Of a DNA stretch of 64,000 bases, positions 25,250 to 34,935 are shown piece by piece (position 1 is the first letter of the stretch; each line of letters begins with the position of its first letter). The notes under the pieces are model-generated. The model searched no databases. It was given only the letters and a program-made list of their open reading frames with translations, and had not been told where the DNA came from. The DNA lies in NCBI RefSeq assembly GCF_001544695.2, contig NZ_FCOM02000004.1, forward strand, positions 124,001-188,000, in the 5' to 3' direction. Source of the stretch: Caballeronia arvi. GTDB lineage: Bacteria; Pseudomonadota; Gammaproteobacteria; Burkholderiales; Burkholderiaceae. A program made the translations under genes and the position numbers.

Positions 25250-26761
25250 CTAATTATCTTGCCCGGCCACCGCAAGTTCTTCATCAGGCCAGCGCTGCAT
25301 GACGCTCTTGTAGTGCGTGTAAAACCGCACGGCCTCTTCGCCGTACGCGTGATGATCGCCGAACAGCGATCGCTTCCATCCTCCGAACGAATGCCACGCG
25401 GATGGCACCGGACTCGGTATGTTGATGCCGACCATGCCCGCCTGAATGCGCCGCGTGAATGTACGCGCGGTGCCGCCATCCGACGTGAAGAGCGACACAC
25501 AGTTACCCAGTTCGTGCGCGTTCACGAGCGCGATTGCGCTCGCGAGATCCGGCACACGGACGATGGACAGCACCGGCCCGAAAATCTCTTCCCGATAGAT
25601 GCTCATATCGGTCTTCACGTCGTCGAAAAGCGAGCCGCCGAGGAAGAAGCCGTCCTCATGTCCGGGCACCGTATGCCCGCGACCATCGACGATCAGTCTT
25701 GCGCCCGCCGCGACGCCCGCTTCGATATAGCCCGTTACCTTGGCTCGATGCGCAGCGCTGATGAGCGGCCCCATATCCAGTCCGGGTTCCTTACCGTCGC
25801 CGATCTTCAGCGCGCGCACGCGCGGCACGAGCCGCTCGACCAGCTCATCGCCGATGCGCCCGACCGCCACCGCGACCGAAGTCGCCATGCAGCGCTCGCC
25901 GGCCGAGCCGTACGCCGAATTGATCAGCGCATCGACGGCTCGGTCGAGATTCGCATCGGGCATCACGACCAGATGGTTCTTCGCGCTGCCCAACGCCTGC
26001 ACACGCTTGCCTCGTTTCGCGCTTTCGCTATAGATGTATTCGGCGACCGGCGTCGAACCGACGACCGACATCGCGACGACATCGGGATGCGCGATCAGTG
26101 CATCGACAGTGCTTTTATCGCCATGCACGACGTTGAAGACGCCTTTGGGAAAACCAGCTTCGATGAACAACTCGGCAAGCCGGATCGACGCCGACGGCGT
26201 GCGCTCCGACGGCTTGAGCACGAACGTGTTGCCGGTAGCGGCCGCCATCACGAACATCCAGCACGGCACGACCATCGGGAAATTGAAAGGTGTGACGCCC
26301 GCGGCAACGCCGAGCGGTTGACGCAAATTCCAGCTATCGGTGCCGCCGCCGGATTGATCGGTGAATTCAGTCTTGAGCAGGTTCGGAATGCCGCATGCGA
26401 ATTCCACGATTTCGATGCCGCGCAGCACCTCACCCTTGGCGTCCTCAAGCAGCTTGCCGTGGTCGCGCGTGATGAGCTCGGCGAGTTCATCGGAATGCGC
26501 GTCGAGCAGCGCCTTGAACCGGAACATCAGGCGTGCACGCTCCAGCGGTGAAACTTCGCTCCACTGCGCAAACGCCGTCTTCGCGGCAGCGACGGCCGTG
26601 GCCACTTCTGCTGCGTCGGCAACCGGCACCTGCGCCGTGACTCGTCCTTGTGCCGGATCGTACACATCGTTGAGCCGGCCGCTGGTGCCGGAAACGCGTC
26701 GACCGTCGATAAAATGGCTCAGCTCGCGCACGCGCGCGGCGCTGTGATTGGCTTCGTTCAT
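25250..26761 (-). CDS. mmsA: CoA-acylating methylmalonate-semialdehyde dehydrogenase
   Basis: A 503-residue aldehyde dehydrogenase that converts methylmalonate or malonate semialdehyde to propionyl- or acetyl-CoA in valine and inositol breakdown. Typical segments are the [23 protein letters not shown] region (with the conserved Asn), [10 protein letters not shown], the catalytic Cys in [11 protein letters not shown] and [17 protein letters not shown] near the end, the last being characteristic of MmsA. The start is ATG 26761 because AAGGAG lies six bases upstream; the frame extends to 26782. It follows the aldo/keto reductase gene on the same strand with a 234-base gap, so probably has its own promoter. 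Confidence 0.93.
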   Translation of the reverse strand: MNEANHSAARVRELSHFIDGRRVSGTSGRLNDVYDPAQGRVTAQVPVADAAEVATAVAAAKTAFAQWSEVSPLERARLMFRFKALLDAHSDELAELITRDHGKLLEDAKGEVLRGIEIVEFACGIPNLLKTEFTDQSGGGTDSWNLRQPLGVAAGVTPFNFPMVVPCWMFVMAAATGNTFVLKPSERTPSASIRLAELFIEAGFPKGVFNVVHGDKSTVDALIAHPDVVAMSVVGSTPVAEYIYSESAKRGKRVQALGSAKNHLVVMPDANLDRAVDALINSAYGSAGERCMATSVAVAVGRIGDELVERLVPRVRALKIGDGKEPGLDMGPLISAAHRAKVTGYIEAGVAAGARLIVDGRGHTVPGHEDGFFLGGSLFDDVKTDMSIYREEIFGPVLSIVRVPDLASAIALVNAHELGNCVSLFTSDGGTARTFTRRIQAGMVGINIPSPVPSAWHSFGGWKRSLFGDHHAYGEEAVRFYTHYKSVMQRWPDEELAVAGQDN

Positions 26762-26995
26762 CTGTCGCTCCTTGTTGGACACGGGCGCAGATTAGCGGTG
26801 CAGAATACCGGCGCCAGGTCGAAGAGAACTGCTGTGCGGATCGCGAATTGCGCGACCGCTGGTGAAGTTCAGTGTAGGTCTTATGGATGAGTACGGACGC
26901 GCTCGCTGCGGCGATTCCGGGACAGCTTTGATGCGTTTCTGGCCGCCGCGACGCTGGCTTTTCGGCCAGACTGCGGCCATCCCGGCGTCACTAAC

Positions 26996-27931
26996 CTAAC
27001 GTTGCGTAAGGAAGCCGCCGCTGCCGGTGTTGACGACCTGGTTGAACCTCTGCCTCGTCTCGATCCTGTTGATCTCGTCGAACGCGTCTTGCGGCAGAGC
27101 GTCGACATCGAAATTCTCTTTCGCGCGCGCCGCAGTCTTGGGCGTGGTGAGCAAAGCGCCGCCACGCTGCATCGCCCATGCGAGCAGCACTTGCGCCGGC
27201 GTCTTTCCGGTTCGCATCGCAATCCGGGCGATGACGGGATCTTCGAGAGGCCCGGGTCGGATGCCGTGACCGAGCGGCGCGAAAGCCAGAAACACGATCT
27301 TCTTCGCCTTGCAGAATTCCAGCAGTTCCGCTTCCGGAAGATAGGGATGCGCTTCGACCTGCACCACCGCCGGTTTGATGCGTGCCGCTTCGTACAACGG
27401 CGCCACTTCGTCGAGCAGAATGTCGGACAGTCCGATGGCGCGGCATTTGCCCGCGTCGACGAGCGCTTCCATCGCGCGCCACGTGTCGAGCAAGGTCACG
27501 CCGGGGTCGTAGATGACGTTGCCGTTTTCATCGCGTGGATCCTGCTCGTCCCCTGGCCGGAACGCAAATGGCGTATGAATCAGATACAGGTCCAGATAGT
27601 CGAGCCCGAGGCGGTCGCGACTCGCGTCGAACGCCGGCTCGACGCGTTCCGGACGGTGATTGTTATTCCACATCTTGGTGGTTATGAACAGGTCCTCGCG
27701 CGCAATGCCCGCAGCGGCAAGTCCTGTGCGCAGCGCCTCACCGACTTCGCGCTCGTTGCGATAGCGTTCGGCACAATCGATGTGGCGATAACCGGCTTCC
27801 AGTGCATCGCGTGTGGCACGGATCGTCGTTGCTGCATCGGGAATCAGCGTGCCGAAGCCGAGTGCCGGCATATGTCCGCCACCGTGATCGAGCGCGTATC
27901 GTTTGCTCCGGAAACTGGCAGACTCAATCAT
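26996..27931 (-). CDS. Aldo/keto reductase
   Basis: A 311-residue NADPH-type aldo/keto reductase. The tetrad is recognisable: Asp in HIDCAERY, the catalytic Tyr in ERYRNE, Lys in TTKMW and His in LIHTPFAF; the NADP-contacting SNV-equivalent here reads GLSDI, and TPKTA supplies the phosphate-binding segment. Start at ATG 27931 with GGAGG seven bases upstream; the upstream frame to 28018 is not family-like. It is divergent from the drug-efflux gene. Substrate unknown. Confidence 0.9.
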   Translation of the reverse strand: MIESASFRSKRYALDHGGGHMPALGFGTLIPDAATTIRATRDALEAGYRHIDCAERYRNEREVGEALRTGLAAAGIAREDLFITTKMWNNNHRPERVEPAFDASRDRLGLDYLDLYLIHTPFAFRPGDEQDPRDENGNVIYDPGVTLLDTWRAMEALVDAGKCRAIGLSDILLDEVAPLYEAARIKPAVVQVEAHPYLPEAELLEFCKAKKIVFLAFAPLGHGIRPGPLEDPVIARIAMRTGKTPAQVLLAWAMQRGGALLTTPKTAARAKENFDVDALPQDAFDEINRIETRQRFNQVVNTGSGGFLTQR

Positions 27932-28357
27932 GGCGACGCCTCCGAAATCGATCGCGCACTGCGACGCGAGAACACCATTAGAAGTTGTATGTGCGCAAGT
28001 CCCATCCGTCAATTGCAATCGTCGGTGCGCGACGCTCGACCGAAAGGCTCAGTGAGCGGACAACAGACGGAATCGCACGAATTCTGCGCACGAAAACACA
28101 CGCGGCTATACTCCAAGCATTCCAGAATAACGGCGTCCCGTCAGTTGCAAGCATGACTCATGCAACGTCCCATTAGACGGCCTGTCTTCGCTACAGAAAA
28201 CGCCGCACGCTTTTCCGCATTCCATTAAGCCGATACATGATTGCGACGCCGCAATCGGTCGAGTGAAATCACAATAAAAAACACAGCGCCCGTCCGGCCC
28301 GAATCGGCAATGGCCCAGGTGATGCCTGATCGGTAAGCGATCAGCCAGCGAGACCCT
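27932..28357. other. 426-base intergenic region between aldo/keto reductase and efflux operon
   Basis: Holds the divergent promoters. A+T-rich around 28260-28290 (CACAATAAAAAACAC). I see no conserved gene and no regulator gene, although a MarR, TetR or LysR gene is common beside such pumps. Confidence 0.5.
28326..28344 (+). promoter_or_regulatory. Leader dyad just before the efflux-pump start
   Basis: CTGATCG (28326-28332) and CGATCAG (28338-28344) are a perfect 7-bp inverted repeat with a 5-base spacer, ending 13 bases before the ATG. It can be an operator or a hairpin that would touch the ribosome binding site (AGCGAG). Confidence 0.5.
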
Positions 28358-31042
28358 ATGTCTGCCGCCAATCCGTTACCGGGCAGTCCGCAGAATGAGG
28401 CAGCCGCTATCGCGCCGGCTGCAGCTCAGGTCACGCTTTCACCTGGCGTCGCCGTTGGCCTGATCGGTATGCTCGTCGCGTCCTTACTCGCCATCGTCAA
28501 CGAACAGGTCACCGCGATTTCGATGACCGACATCCAAGGCGCGCGCTCGATCGGACATGACGACGGAACCTGGCTGACCACGCTGTTCGAAGCGGCCAAT
28601 GCCGCCACGATGGTCTTCGCGCCGTGGTTCGGCATCACGTTCACACTCAAGCGATTCACGATCGGCGCTGTTATAGCCGCCATGCTCTTCGGTTTCCTTT
28701 GCCCGTTCGCGCCGAATCTCGCGACGCTGTATGTCTTGCGCGTGTTGCAAGGCATCGCGGGCGGGTGCTTGCCGCCGATGCTGATCATCGTCGCGCTGCG
28801 CTATCTGCCGCCGAAGATCAAGCTATACGGACTCGCGGGATACGCGTTGACGGCGACCTTCGGACCGGCGCTCGGCACGCCGCTGGCAGCGCTCTGGACC
28901 GAGTACGTCAGCTGGAAATGGGCGTTCTGGCAGATCGTGCCGCTCGGCGTGGTGAGCTGTCTCGCGATCCAGCAAGGGCTTCCCGCCGATCCGCTCAGAC
29001 TCGACCGCTTCAGGTCCTTCGACTGGACGGGCTTCATCACCGGATGTCCGGCCGTCGTCATGCTCGTCATCGGTCTTTTGCAGGGCGATCGACTCGACTG
29101 GCTGAACTCCGGCTTCATCTGCTCGATGTTGATCGGCGGGTCGATCTTGCTCGCGCTCTTTCTCGTCAACGAATGGTTTCATCCGCTGCCCTTCTTCAAG
29201 CTCCAGTTGCTTGCGCGAAGAAACTTTTCGCACGGACTCACGACGCTCGCCGGTGCGGTGATCCTGCTGGTTGGCGTCGCTGCGATACCGGGTCAGTTTC
29301 TCGCGGGCATCCACGCGTACCGTCCGTTGCAGACCACGCCTCTGTCGCTGCTGGTCGCGCTTCCGCTACTGCTCACGCTTCCGTTGACGGCCGCCGTGCT
29401 CAACCTGAAGCGCATCGATTCGCGCTGGGTCATGGCTTTCGGACTGTGCCTTATGATCGCGACCTGCGTGATGGGAAGCTATTTGAATTCCGAATGGATC
29501 CGCGACAACTTCTATCTGCTTCAGTCGTTGCAGATCGTCGCGCAACCGATGGTCATCCTCGCCATCCTGATGGGCGTGACGACTGGGCTGCCGCCCGCCG
29601 AAGGCCCGTTCGCCTCTGCGATGTTCAACTCGCTTCGAGCCTTCAGCGCGACGGTCGCGACCGGTCTCATAGAAGGGCTCGGCACCGATCGCGAACGCTT
29701 TCATTCGAACATGCTCGTGGATCAGCTGGGCAATCACGCCCTCGTCAGCAGTCAAAGCATCGACGCGGCGCACGGCCTCGGCGAACTCGCGCAGCGCGTG
29801 CACGAACAGGCGCTGGTGCTGATGTGCGCGGATCTTTATCGCGTGATGGCCTGCGTGGCCGTCGCGCTTCTGTTCCTCGTTCCTGTGCTGCCCGTGCGTA
29901 TCTATCCGCCGTGGACCGATGCGCCGCCCGCTTCGCCCCCCTCCTCCCATCAAGGGACGTTTTCCATGTCGACTTTCATCCGTTCCCATTTCAAATACTT
30001 GCGCATCGCCGGGGCGGTGCTCGCGCTCGCAGTCGTTGCATGGGTGTGCATCTGGCTCCTGTCGGACTCGACCAGCGAATCCACGAACGATGCCTATGTC
30101 GAAGCCGACTTCACGCTGGTGGCGCCGCGCATCGCCGGTCAGATATCCGATGTTCTGGTCGACGACAATCAGTCGGTCAAATCCGGGGAACTGCTCGTGC
30201 GCATCGACGACCGCGACTATCGCGCCGCGTTGATGAGCGCGCAGGCCGATGTGACCGCAGCCAGTGCGACCGTCGCCAATTTCGAGGCCGAGATCAGGCG
30301 GCAGCCCTCGCTCGTCGAGCAGGTCCGAGCCACGCTTCGCTCGGATGAGGCGGGCGTCGCGTTCGCACGCGCCAACGCATCGCGCTATCAGAATCTGTCG
30401 GATACCGGTGCGGGCACCGCGCAGGAACAGCAGCGCGCAACGAGCGCGTTGGCCCAGCAGCTCGCGCAGCAGGCACACGATCGCGCCGCGCTGAGCAGCA
30501 CCGAGCAGAACCTCGACGTGTTGCGCACGCAGCGCGACAAAGCCGCCGGCGAGCAGGCACGCGCGCAGGCCGCGCTGGAGCAGGCGAAGCTCAACCTGTC
30601 GTACACGGAGATTCGCGCGCCAGTCTCCGGCAAGGTGGGACGGCGTTCGGCACGGGTCGGCGCTTTCGTGACGCCTGGTGCGCCGGTGCTGGCCATCGTT
30701 CCTTTGTCGGACGCTTACGTCGTCGCCAACTTTCAGGAAAACCAGATCGCCAGAATGCGGCCTGGCGCGAGTGTCCGCATCAAGGTCGACAGCCTTCCGG
30801 GCGTCGTCATCAAGGGCCATGTGGATAGTCTCGCGCCCGCGACCGGCGTGCGCTTCGCGCCCATCGCGCCCGACAACGCAACGGGCAATTTCACCAAGAT
30901 CGTCCAGCGTGTGCCGGTCAAGATCAAAATCGACCGCGACCAGGAAGCCGCATCCGCATTGAGCGTCGGGCTTTCGGTCGAAGCGGAGGTGGCCGTGGGC
31001 CGGCCGGGCCGGACATTCGCGCAGAGCGCCGACGCAAAATGA
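28358..31042 (+). CDS. Fused drug-efflux protein: DHA2 (EmrB-like) MFS pump plus HlyD (EmrA-like) adaptor
   Basis: One open frame of 894 codons. Residues about 30-515 form a DHA2-type MFS pump (14 helices expected; RVLQGIAGGCLPPM, ALTATFGPALGTPLAALW motif-C-like segment). A Pro/Ser-rich linker (PPASPPSSHQG, about 522-533) joins it to a HlyD/EmrA membrane-fusion protein: one helix (about 550-568), NDAYVEADFTLVAPRIAGQI, an alpha-helical coiled-coil hairpin (about 640-745) and the second lipoyl half ending in SLAPATG. An internal ATG at 29966 with AAGGGA eight bases upstream could also make a free adaptor. In relatives these are usually two genes, so the in-frame join is unusual. Overlaps the outer-membrane gene by four bases. 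Confidence 0.88.
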   Translation: MSAANPLPGSPQNEAAAIAPAAAQVTLSPGVAVGLIGMLVASLLAIVNEQVTAISMTDIQGARSIGHDDGTWLTTLFEAANAATMVFAPWFGITFTLKRFTIGAVIAAMLFGFLCPFAPNLATLYVLRVLQGIAGGCLPPMLIIVALRYLPPKIKLYGLAGYALTATFGPALGTPLAALWTEYVSWKWAFWQIVPLGVVSCLAIQQGLPADPLRLDRFRSFDWTGFITGCPAVVMLVIGLLQGDRLDWLNSGFICSMLIGGSILLALFLVNEWFHPLPFFKLQLLARRNFSHGLTTLAGAVILLVGVAAIPGQFLAGIHAYRPLQTTPLSLLVALPLLLTLPLTAAVLNLKRIDSRWVMAFGLCLMIATCVMGSYLNSEWIRDNFYLLQSLQIVAQPMVILAILMGVTTGLPPAEGPFASAMFNSLRAFSATVATGLIEGLGTDRERFHSNMLVDQLGNHALVSSQSIDAAHGLGELAQRVHEQALVLMCADLYRVMACVAVALLFLVPVLPVRIYPPWTDAPPASPPSSHQGTFSMSTFIRSHFKYLRIAGAVLALAVVAWVCIWLLSDSTSESTNDAYVEADFTLVAPRIAGQISDVLVDDNQSVKSGELLVRIDDRDYRAALMSAQADVTAASATVANFEAEIRRQPSLVEQVRATLRSDEAGVAFARANASRYQNLSDTGAGTAQEQQRATSALAQQLAQQAHDRAALSSTEQNLDVLRTQRDKAAGEQARAQAALEQAKLNLSYTEIRAPVSGKVGRRSARVGAFVTPGAPVLAIVPLSDAYVVANFQENQIARMRPGASVRIKVDSLPGVVIKGHVDSLAPATGVRFAPIAPDNATGNFTKIVQRVPVKIKIDRDQEAASALSVGLSVEAEVAVGRPGRTFAQSADAK

Positions 31043-32571
31043 ACGCAAACGGAATGTCCCTGCGCGCCCTGGCCGTCCTCGCAAGCTTCGCGATGACGGG
31101 ATGCATGGTCGGACCCGACTTCGAACGTCCGAAGTCCGCGACGCCCGATGTTTTCGACCGGACCCATGCCACGCAGGCATCGAGCAAGGCGATAGAGACC
31201 AATTTCAACCCGGACTGGTGGACCCTGTTCGACGACCCCGTGCTGAACATGCTCGAGACGCGGCTGGCCGCTTCCAACCTCGACGTGGCCGCTGCCTCGG
31301 CGCGTCTGCTCCAGAGTCGCGCCGAACAGCGCGTGGCGGGCGCGGCCGAGCTTCCGACACTCGGTGGCGCAGCATCGTACTACCGAGAACGCGGCAGCGA
31401 GAACGGCATCCTGTCTTTGCTCGGCGTGACACCGTCGCAGAGTCAGCCGCTGTCGGCATCCGGCAGCGACCCACTCGGCGTGTCGGCCATGCCCGGCTCC
31501 AAGGGTTCACCGGCGTACAACCTGTTTCAGGCCGGTTTCGATGCATCGTGGGAGCTCGACCTCTGGGGCCGCGCGCGGCGCGGCGTCGAGGCCGCGGCTG
31601 CCTTGTCGGAGGGCTCTTACGAAGACCGCAATTCCGTTCTTCTGTCGGCCCGCGCGGAACTCGCGCGCGACTACATCGAGATGCGCGACGCGCAGTCGCT
31701 GCTCGACATTGCCCGACAGAACCTCGATATTGCGCGAGATCTGGTAAAGCTCACGAAGATACGCGTGCGCGAAGGCGTCACCACGGAACTCGATGTCGCC
31801 AATGCGTCAGCGCAGATGGAAACCATCGAGAGCCTGATTCCGACGCTCGAAGCACGTCGCGATACGATGATCAACGCCATCGGCGTGTTGCTCGACGAGC
31901 AGCCCGGCGCGTTGAAGGAGACGCTGAGCGTTGCGCGCGATGTGCCCAGGCTGCCCGATCAGGTGCCTGTCGGTTTTCCGTCGGAGCTTGCAGAGCGTCG
32001 GCCCGACATCAAGAGGGCCGAATCGCAGTTGCATGCGGCCACGGCATCGATCGGCATGGCGAAGGCCGATTTCTATCCGCGCATTTCGCTGAACGGCAGT
32101 GCGGGGTTTCAGAGTCTGCAGCTTTCCAATCTGGCTGAATGGGCGTCGGGGCAGTTCGTGATCGGACCGGCCATTACGTTTCCCATTTTCGAAGGCGGGC
32201 GACTGAAAGGAACCCTGCAACTGCGCGAGGCGCAACAGCAGGAAGCGGCGATCCTGTACAAGCGCACCGTGCTCGAAGCGTGGCGCGAGGTCGACGATTC
32301 GCTGCTCGTCTACGATGCGGAACAGCGCCGGCGTGACCGGCTCGCTTCGGCGGTCGCGCTGAATCAGCGCGGGCTCGGCATCGCGCAACAACGATACAAG
32401 GCCGGCGCGCTCGACTATCTGGATGTGCTCAACGTCCAGAAGCAACTGCTCGACGCACAAGGCCAGCTCGAACAAAGCAAGGCGCGGGCCGCCGAGAATC
32501 TCGTCGCGCTATGCAAGTCACTCGGCGGCGGGTGGGAGACGACCTACGCAAACGATTTTGCCGGCCGTTGA
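31039..32571 (+). CDS. NodT/OprM-type outer-membrane efflux lipoprotein
   Basis: A 510-residue TolC-like trimeric channel. The N-terminus has a lipoprotein signal with the lipobox ending at C22 (SFAMTGC), then MVGPDFERP, the standard start of NodT family factors. Two OEP domains follow (about residues 70-270 and 290-490) with ERRPDIKRAESQLHAATASIGMAKADFYPRISL in the second. It overlaps the pump/adaptor gene (ATGA), so the operon encodes a complete tripartite exporter in two genes. Confidence 0.93.
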   Translation: MNANGMSLRALAVLASFAMTGCMVGPDFERPKSATPDVFDRTHATQASSKAIETNFNPDWWTLFDDPVLNMLETRLAASNLDVAAASARLLQSRAEQRVAGAAELPTLGGAASYYRERGSENGILSLLGVTPSQSQPLSASGSDPLGVSAMPGSKGSPAYNLFQAGFDASWELDLWGRARRGVEAAAALSEGSYEDRNSVLLSARAELARDYIEMRDAQSLLDIARQNLDIARDLVKLTKIRVREGVTTELDVANASAQMETIESLIPTLEARRDTMINAIGVLLDEQPGALKETLSVARDVPRLPDQVPVGFPSELAERRPDIKRAESQLHAATASIGMAKADFYPRISLNGSAGFQSLQLSNLAEWASGQFVIGPAITFPIFEGGRLKGTLQLREAQQQEAAILYKRTVLEAWREVDDSLLVYDAEQRRRDRLASAVALNQRGLGIAQQRYKAGALDYLDVLNVQKQLLDAQGQLEQSKARAAENLVALCKSLGGGWETTYANDFAGR

Positions 32572-32579
32572 GACACCGC

Positions 32580-32963
32580 TCACGCAATCCGCCGAACCCA
32601 CTGGCTGCGCCAGGCCGGCGCCTCGAAGCCTTCGCAGAAGTACTGAGTCTCGTGAACGACCTTGTTGTCGTGGAATTTCATGATGCTTACCGTATAGGCG
32701 GTGCTCCCCTTATACGCGATCGTGTATTCCGTAATCCAGAGATTGCCCGCTCCTTGCATTCGCCTGACTTCGAAGCCCGATGGTTTGTCCGGATGATGAC
32801 CGCGCAACTGCTGCAAATTCGTTCGTCCGTGGATGCGTTCGTTCGATTGCGGATAGTCGCAGATGACATCGTCCTCGTAGATGTCATGTTCCGCATCGAG
32901 ATCGCCATCCGCCGATGCGCGCCAGTGAGCATCCAGCGCTTCACGTATCGTCTGTTCGTTCAT
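32580..32963 (-). CDS. SnoaL/NTF2-like fold protein
   Basis: A 127-residue cone-shaped alpha+beta barrel of the NTF2/SnoaL superfamily: EALDAHWRASADGDLDAEHDIYEDDVICDYPQS at the N-terminus is the usual helix-turn-strand start, and FHDNKVVHETQYFCEGFEAPAWR the end. Members are small isomerases, cyclases or binding proteins; no reaction can be named. Converges with the outer-membrane efflux gene. Confidence 0.8.
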   Translation of the reverse strand: MNEQTIREALDAHWRASADGDLDAEHDIYEDDVICDYPQSNERIHGRTNLQQLRGHHPDKPSGFEVRRMQGAGNLWITEYTIAYKGSTAYTVSIMKFHDNKVVHETQYFCEGFEAPAWRSQWVRRIA

Positions 32964-32996
32964 GATTAACCTCCGTATCCATAGCCTGCCGGATAG

Positions 32997-33371
32997 TCAT
33001 GAGGATACACGCCTCGAAGTACGACGAAGGCTCGCCGCCGCGATCATCGCGCCGGCGTTGCCTGGCTGGGTCAGTCCCTTGCGCGGGCTGAACACTTCGT
33101 CGCCTGCCTCGATCGGCAGCCCCGTCAGCACGCACGTTCCTGCGTTGCGCGCGCATCTCACGCGCCACGTCTGATAGCCGTAGTGACCCGTGCTCGCATC
33201 GCACCACGAGACGGTGAGCGTGCGCGTCGTCGGCTTGTCCAGCACGCGCACGACAGGCTCGCTGCGGCCGTCCCAGCAGCGCGCCGGATAGCATGTGTTC
33301 CGTACTTCGCGAACGCCCTTGCCGATATCCTCGACGGTTCGGAGCCATGCATCGATGTGCTTGTCCGCCAT
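32997..33371 (-). CDS. DUF3331 family protein
   Basis: A 124-residue cytoplasmic protein. The pattern VRVLDKPTTRTLTVSWCDASTGHYGYQTWRV followed by CARNAGTCVLTGLPIEAGDEVFSPRKG and a closing NAGAMIAAASL is the DUF3331 layout known mainly from Burkholderiaceae. The four Cys and the strand-rich middle suggest a small zinc-ribbon-like domain, unproven. It lies just downstream of the porin gene on the same strand (7-base gap), so may be co-transcribed. Function unknown. Confidence 0.75.
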   Translation of the reverse strand: MADKHIDAWLRTVEDIGKGVREVRNTCYPARCWDGRSEPVVRVLDKPTTRTLTVSWCDASTGHYGYQTWRVRCARNAGTCVLTGLPIEAGDEVFSPRKGLTQPGNAGAMIAAASLRRTSRRVSS

Positions 33372-33378
33372 CTTTCGA

Positions 33379-34512
33379 TCAGAACGAATGCCTCACGCCG
33401 ACGATCGCGCCCAGTTGCCCCATGCCCGCCGCGGGTGTCGTGCCGCCGCCGCCCGCGCTCACCGAAAAGCGCGCTTTCGCGCTGTTCCACAGATACGCGA
33501 CGTTGCCATACACGGCGGTTCGCTTCGACAGGAAGTAGGTTGCGCGCAGACTCGCCAGCGTGGCGCGCGTGTCGTGTTGCTGGACGATCACGCGATAACC
33601 TTCGCCATCGATTGCCAGTGCGGGCGTCACGAAGTACTGGGCGCCGAGATAGAAAAGATTCGAACGCACGCTGCCGCCCGCTCCGTCCGACTCCACGCGA
33701 CGGCCGATCCATCCGCCACCGATTTTCACGCCCATCACGTTCACATAGCCGTTGGCCTGCAGACGCGCGTCCTTGTCGCCGCTCGACGCGATGGAAAATG
33801 GCGCAACGCCGTCGAAAAAATTCGCGCGCGCATTCGTGCCGCCGTGTTGCTCGTCGTAAGCGGTGGCGACGCCGAAGTACGTGCCGTCGTATTTGAGCAT
33901 CGCGCTCCATTCGCGGCATTGGCTCGCGTCGCCGGGCACCGGTCCGAAACACGTGCCCTGCCCCGGAGAATTGCCGGTCCCTGTGCTGTCGCGGCCGAAC
34001 GAATACGATCCGCCGACCGTCACGCCATAAAACTTGCCCTTGTACGCAACGGTGTTATCGCTTCTTCCGTTCGGGATGAACGCATCCAGCGCGCCGATGC
34101 CGTAGATGTCCGGCCCGAGGATATCGGCGTCGAGCATGGCCCAGTACGTCATCGTGTATTGACGCCCGAACGACAGCGTGCCCCACGGTCCCTCCAGACC
34201 GACGAACGCTTGCCTGCCGAAGAGCCGCCCGCCCTGGCCCGAGTCGCCCGCGCGCACGTTGAATCCGCTTTCGAGCACGAACACGGCCTTCAGCGCCCCG
34301 CCCAGATCTTCGACGCCGCGCATGCCCCAGCGCGACGGCACTTCTCCCGTGATGCCGGGCATGCGCACGACAGAATCTCCCGCCGCGTTTGCGTGCGATA
34401 CATATTCGACGCCCGTGTCCATCACGCCATATAGCGTGACGCTGCTTTGCGCGAATGCGGAAGCACTGCACAACGCTGCTGCGATCGATACCGCGATTCG
34501 GCCGTGTTTCAT
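33379..34512 (-). CDS. Gram-negative porin (OmpC-like, Burkholderia type), second copy
   Basis: A 377-residue outer-membrane porin. Signal peptide MKHGRIAVSIAAALCSASAFA, then QSSVTLYGVMDTGVEYVSH; GRLFGRQAFVGLEGPWGTLSFGRQYT and the C-terminal GAIVGVRHSF ending in Phe are as expected. It is clearly a paralogue of the other porin in this window but differs in its loops. Starts with ATG at 34512. Confidence 0.95.
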   Translation of the reverse strand: MKHGRIAVSIAAALCSASAFAQSSVTLYGVMDTGVEYVSHANAAGDSVVRMPGITGEVPSRWGMRGVEDLGGALKAVFVLESGFNVRAGDSGQGGRLFGRQAFVGLEGPWGTLSFGRQYTMTYWAMLDADILGPDIYGIGALDAFIPNGRSDNTVAYKGKFYGVTVGGSYSFGRDSTGTGNSPGQGTCFGPVPGDASQCREWSAMLKYDGTYFGVATAYDEQHGGTNARANFFDGVAPFSIASSGDKDARLQANGYVNVMGVKIGGGWIGRRVESDGAGGSVRSNLFYLGAQYFVTPALAIDGEGYRVIVQQHDTRATLASLRATYFLSKRTAVYGNVAYLWNSAKARFSVSAGGGGTTPAAGMGQLGAIVGVRHSF

Positions 34513-34935
34513 GAACGCTCCTGTGTCTCCATTGATTCGTTCGGATGACGAATCTTTTGTCGATGGATGAAACTATCGCGGCGAGCTTAGAGACTGGGCG
34601 TGAAACGGGCAACAGCGAACGAGTGCATTCCCGCCGATCGCAGGGCCGGCCAAAAGACGATGTTGCTTTCCATGTGCGCGTCTGGATGCGATCTCTTTCT
34701 TCGAAGAAGGAAATCGCGAGAAAAACCACCACGAAATGCCCGGCACACATCGCGCAGGAAAGGTATTCAATCCCTTCTTGAATCAAATCGATGTAACGCC
34801 TGCCGTGCATGTCGGCATCGCGTGAGTTGCACCGCGTTCAAGTTTTCATTGCAGCAACTTCGCTTCTGATGCGTGAATCCATGTGGCATCTTGGGCGCAC
34901 GCGTGAATCGACACGCAAGCCAAGGAGAAGAAGCG
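34513..34935. other. 423-base divergent regulatory region
   Basis: Lies between the porin and the DUF4863-type gene. It contains two symmetric elements: TTCTTCGAAGAA (34697-34708, perfect palindrome) and ATTCAA-N7-TTGAAT (34765-34783), both plausible operator sites. No gene recognised inside. Confidence 0.45.

Noticed and set aside
27985..28176. 63-codon plus-strand frame between the aldo/keto reductase and the efflux gene
   Set aside because: No ribosome binding site, no recognisable domain; lies in the divergent promoter region.
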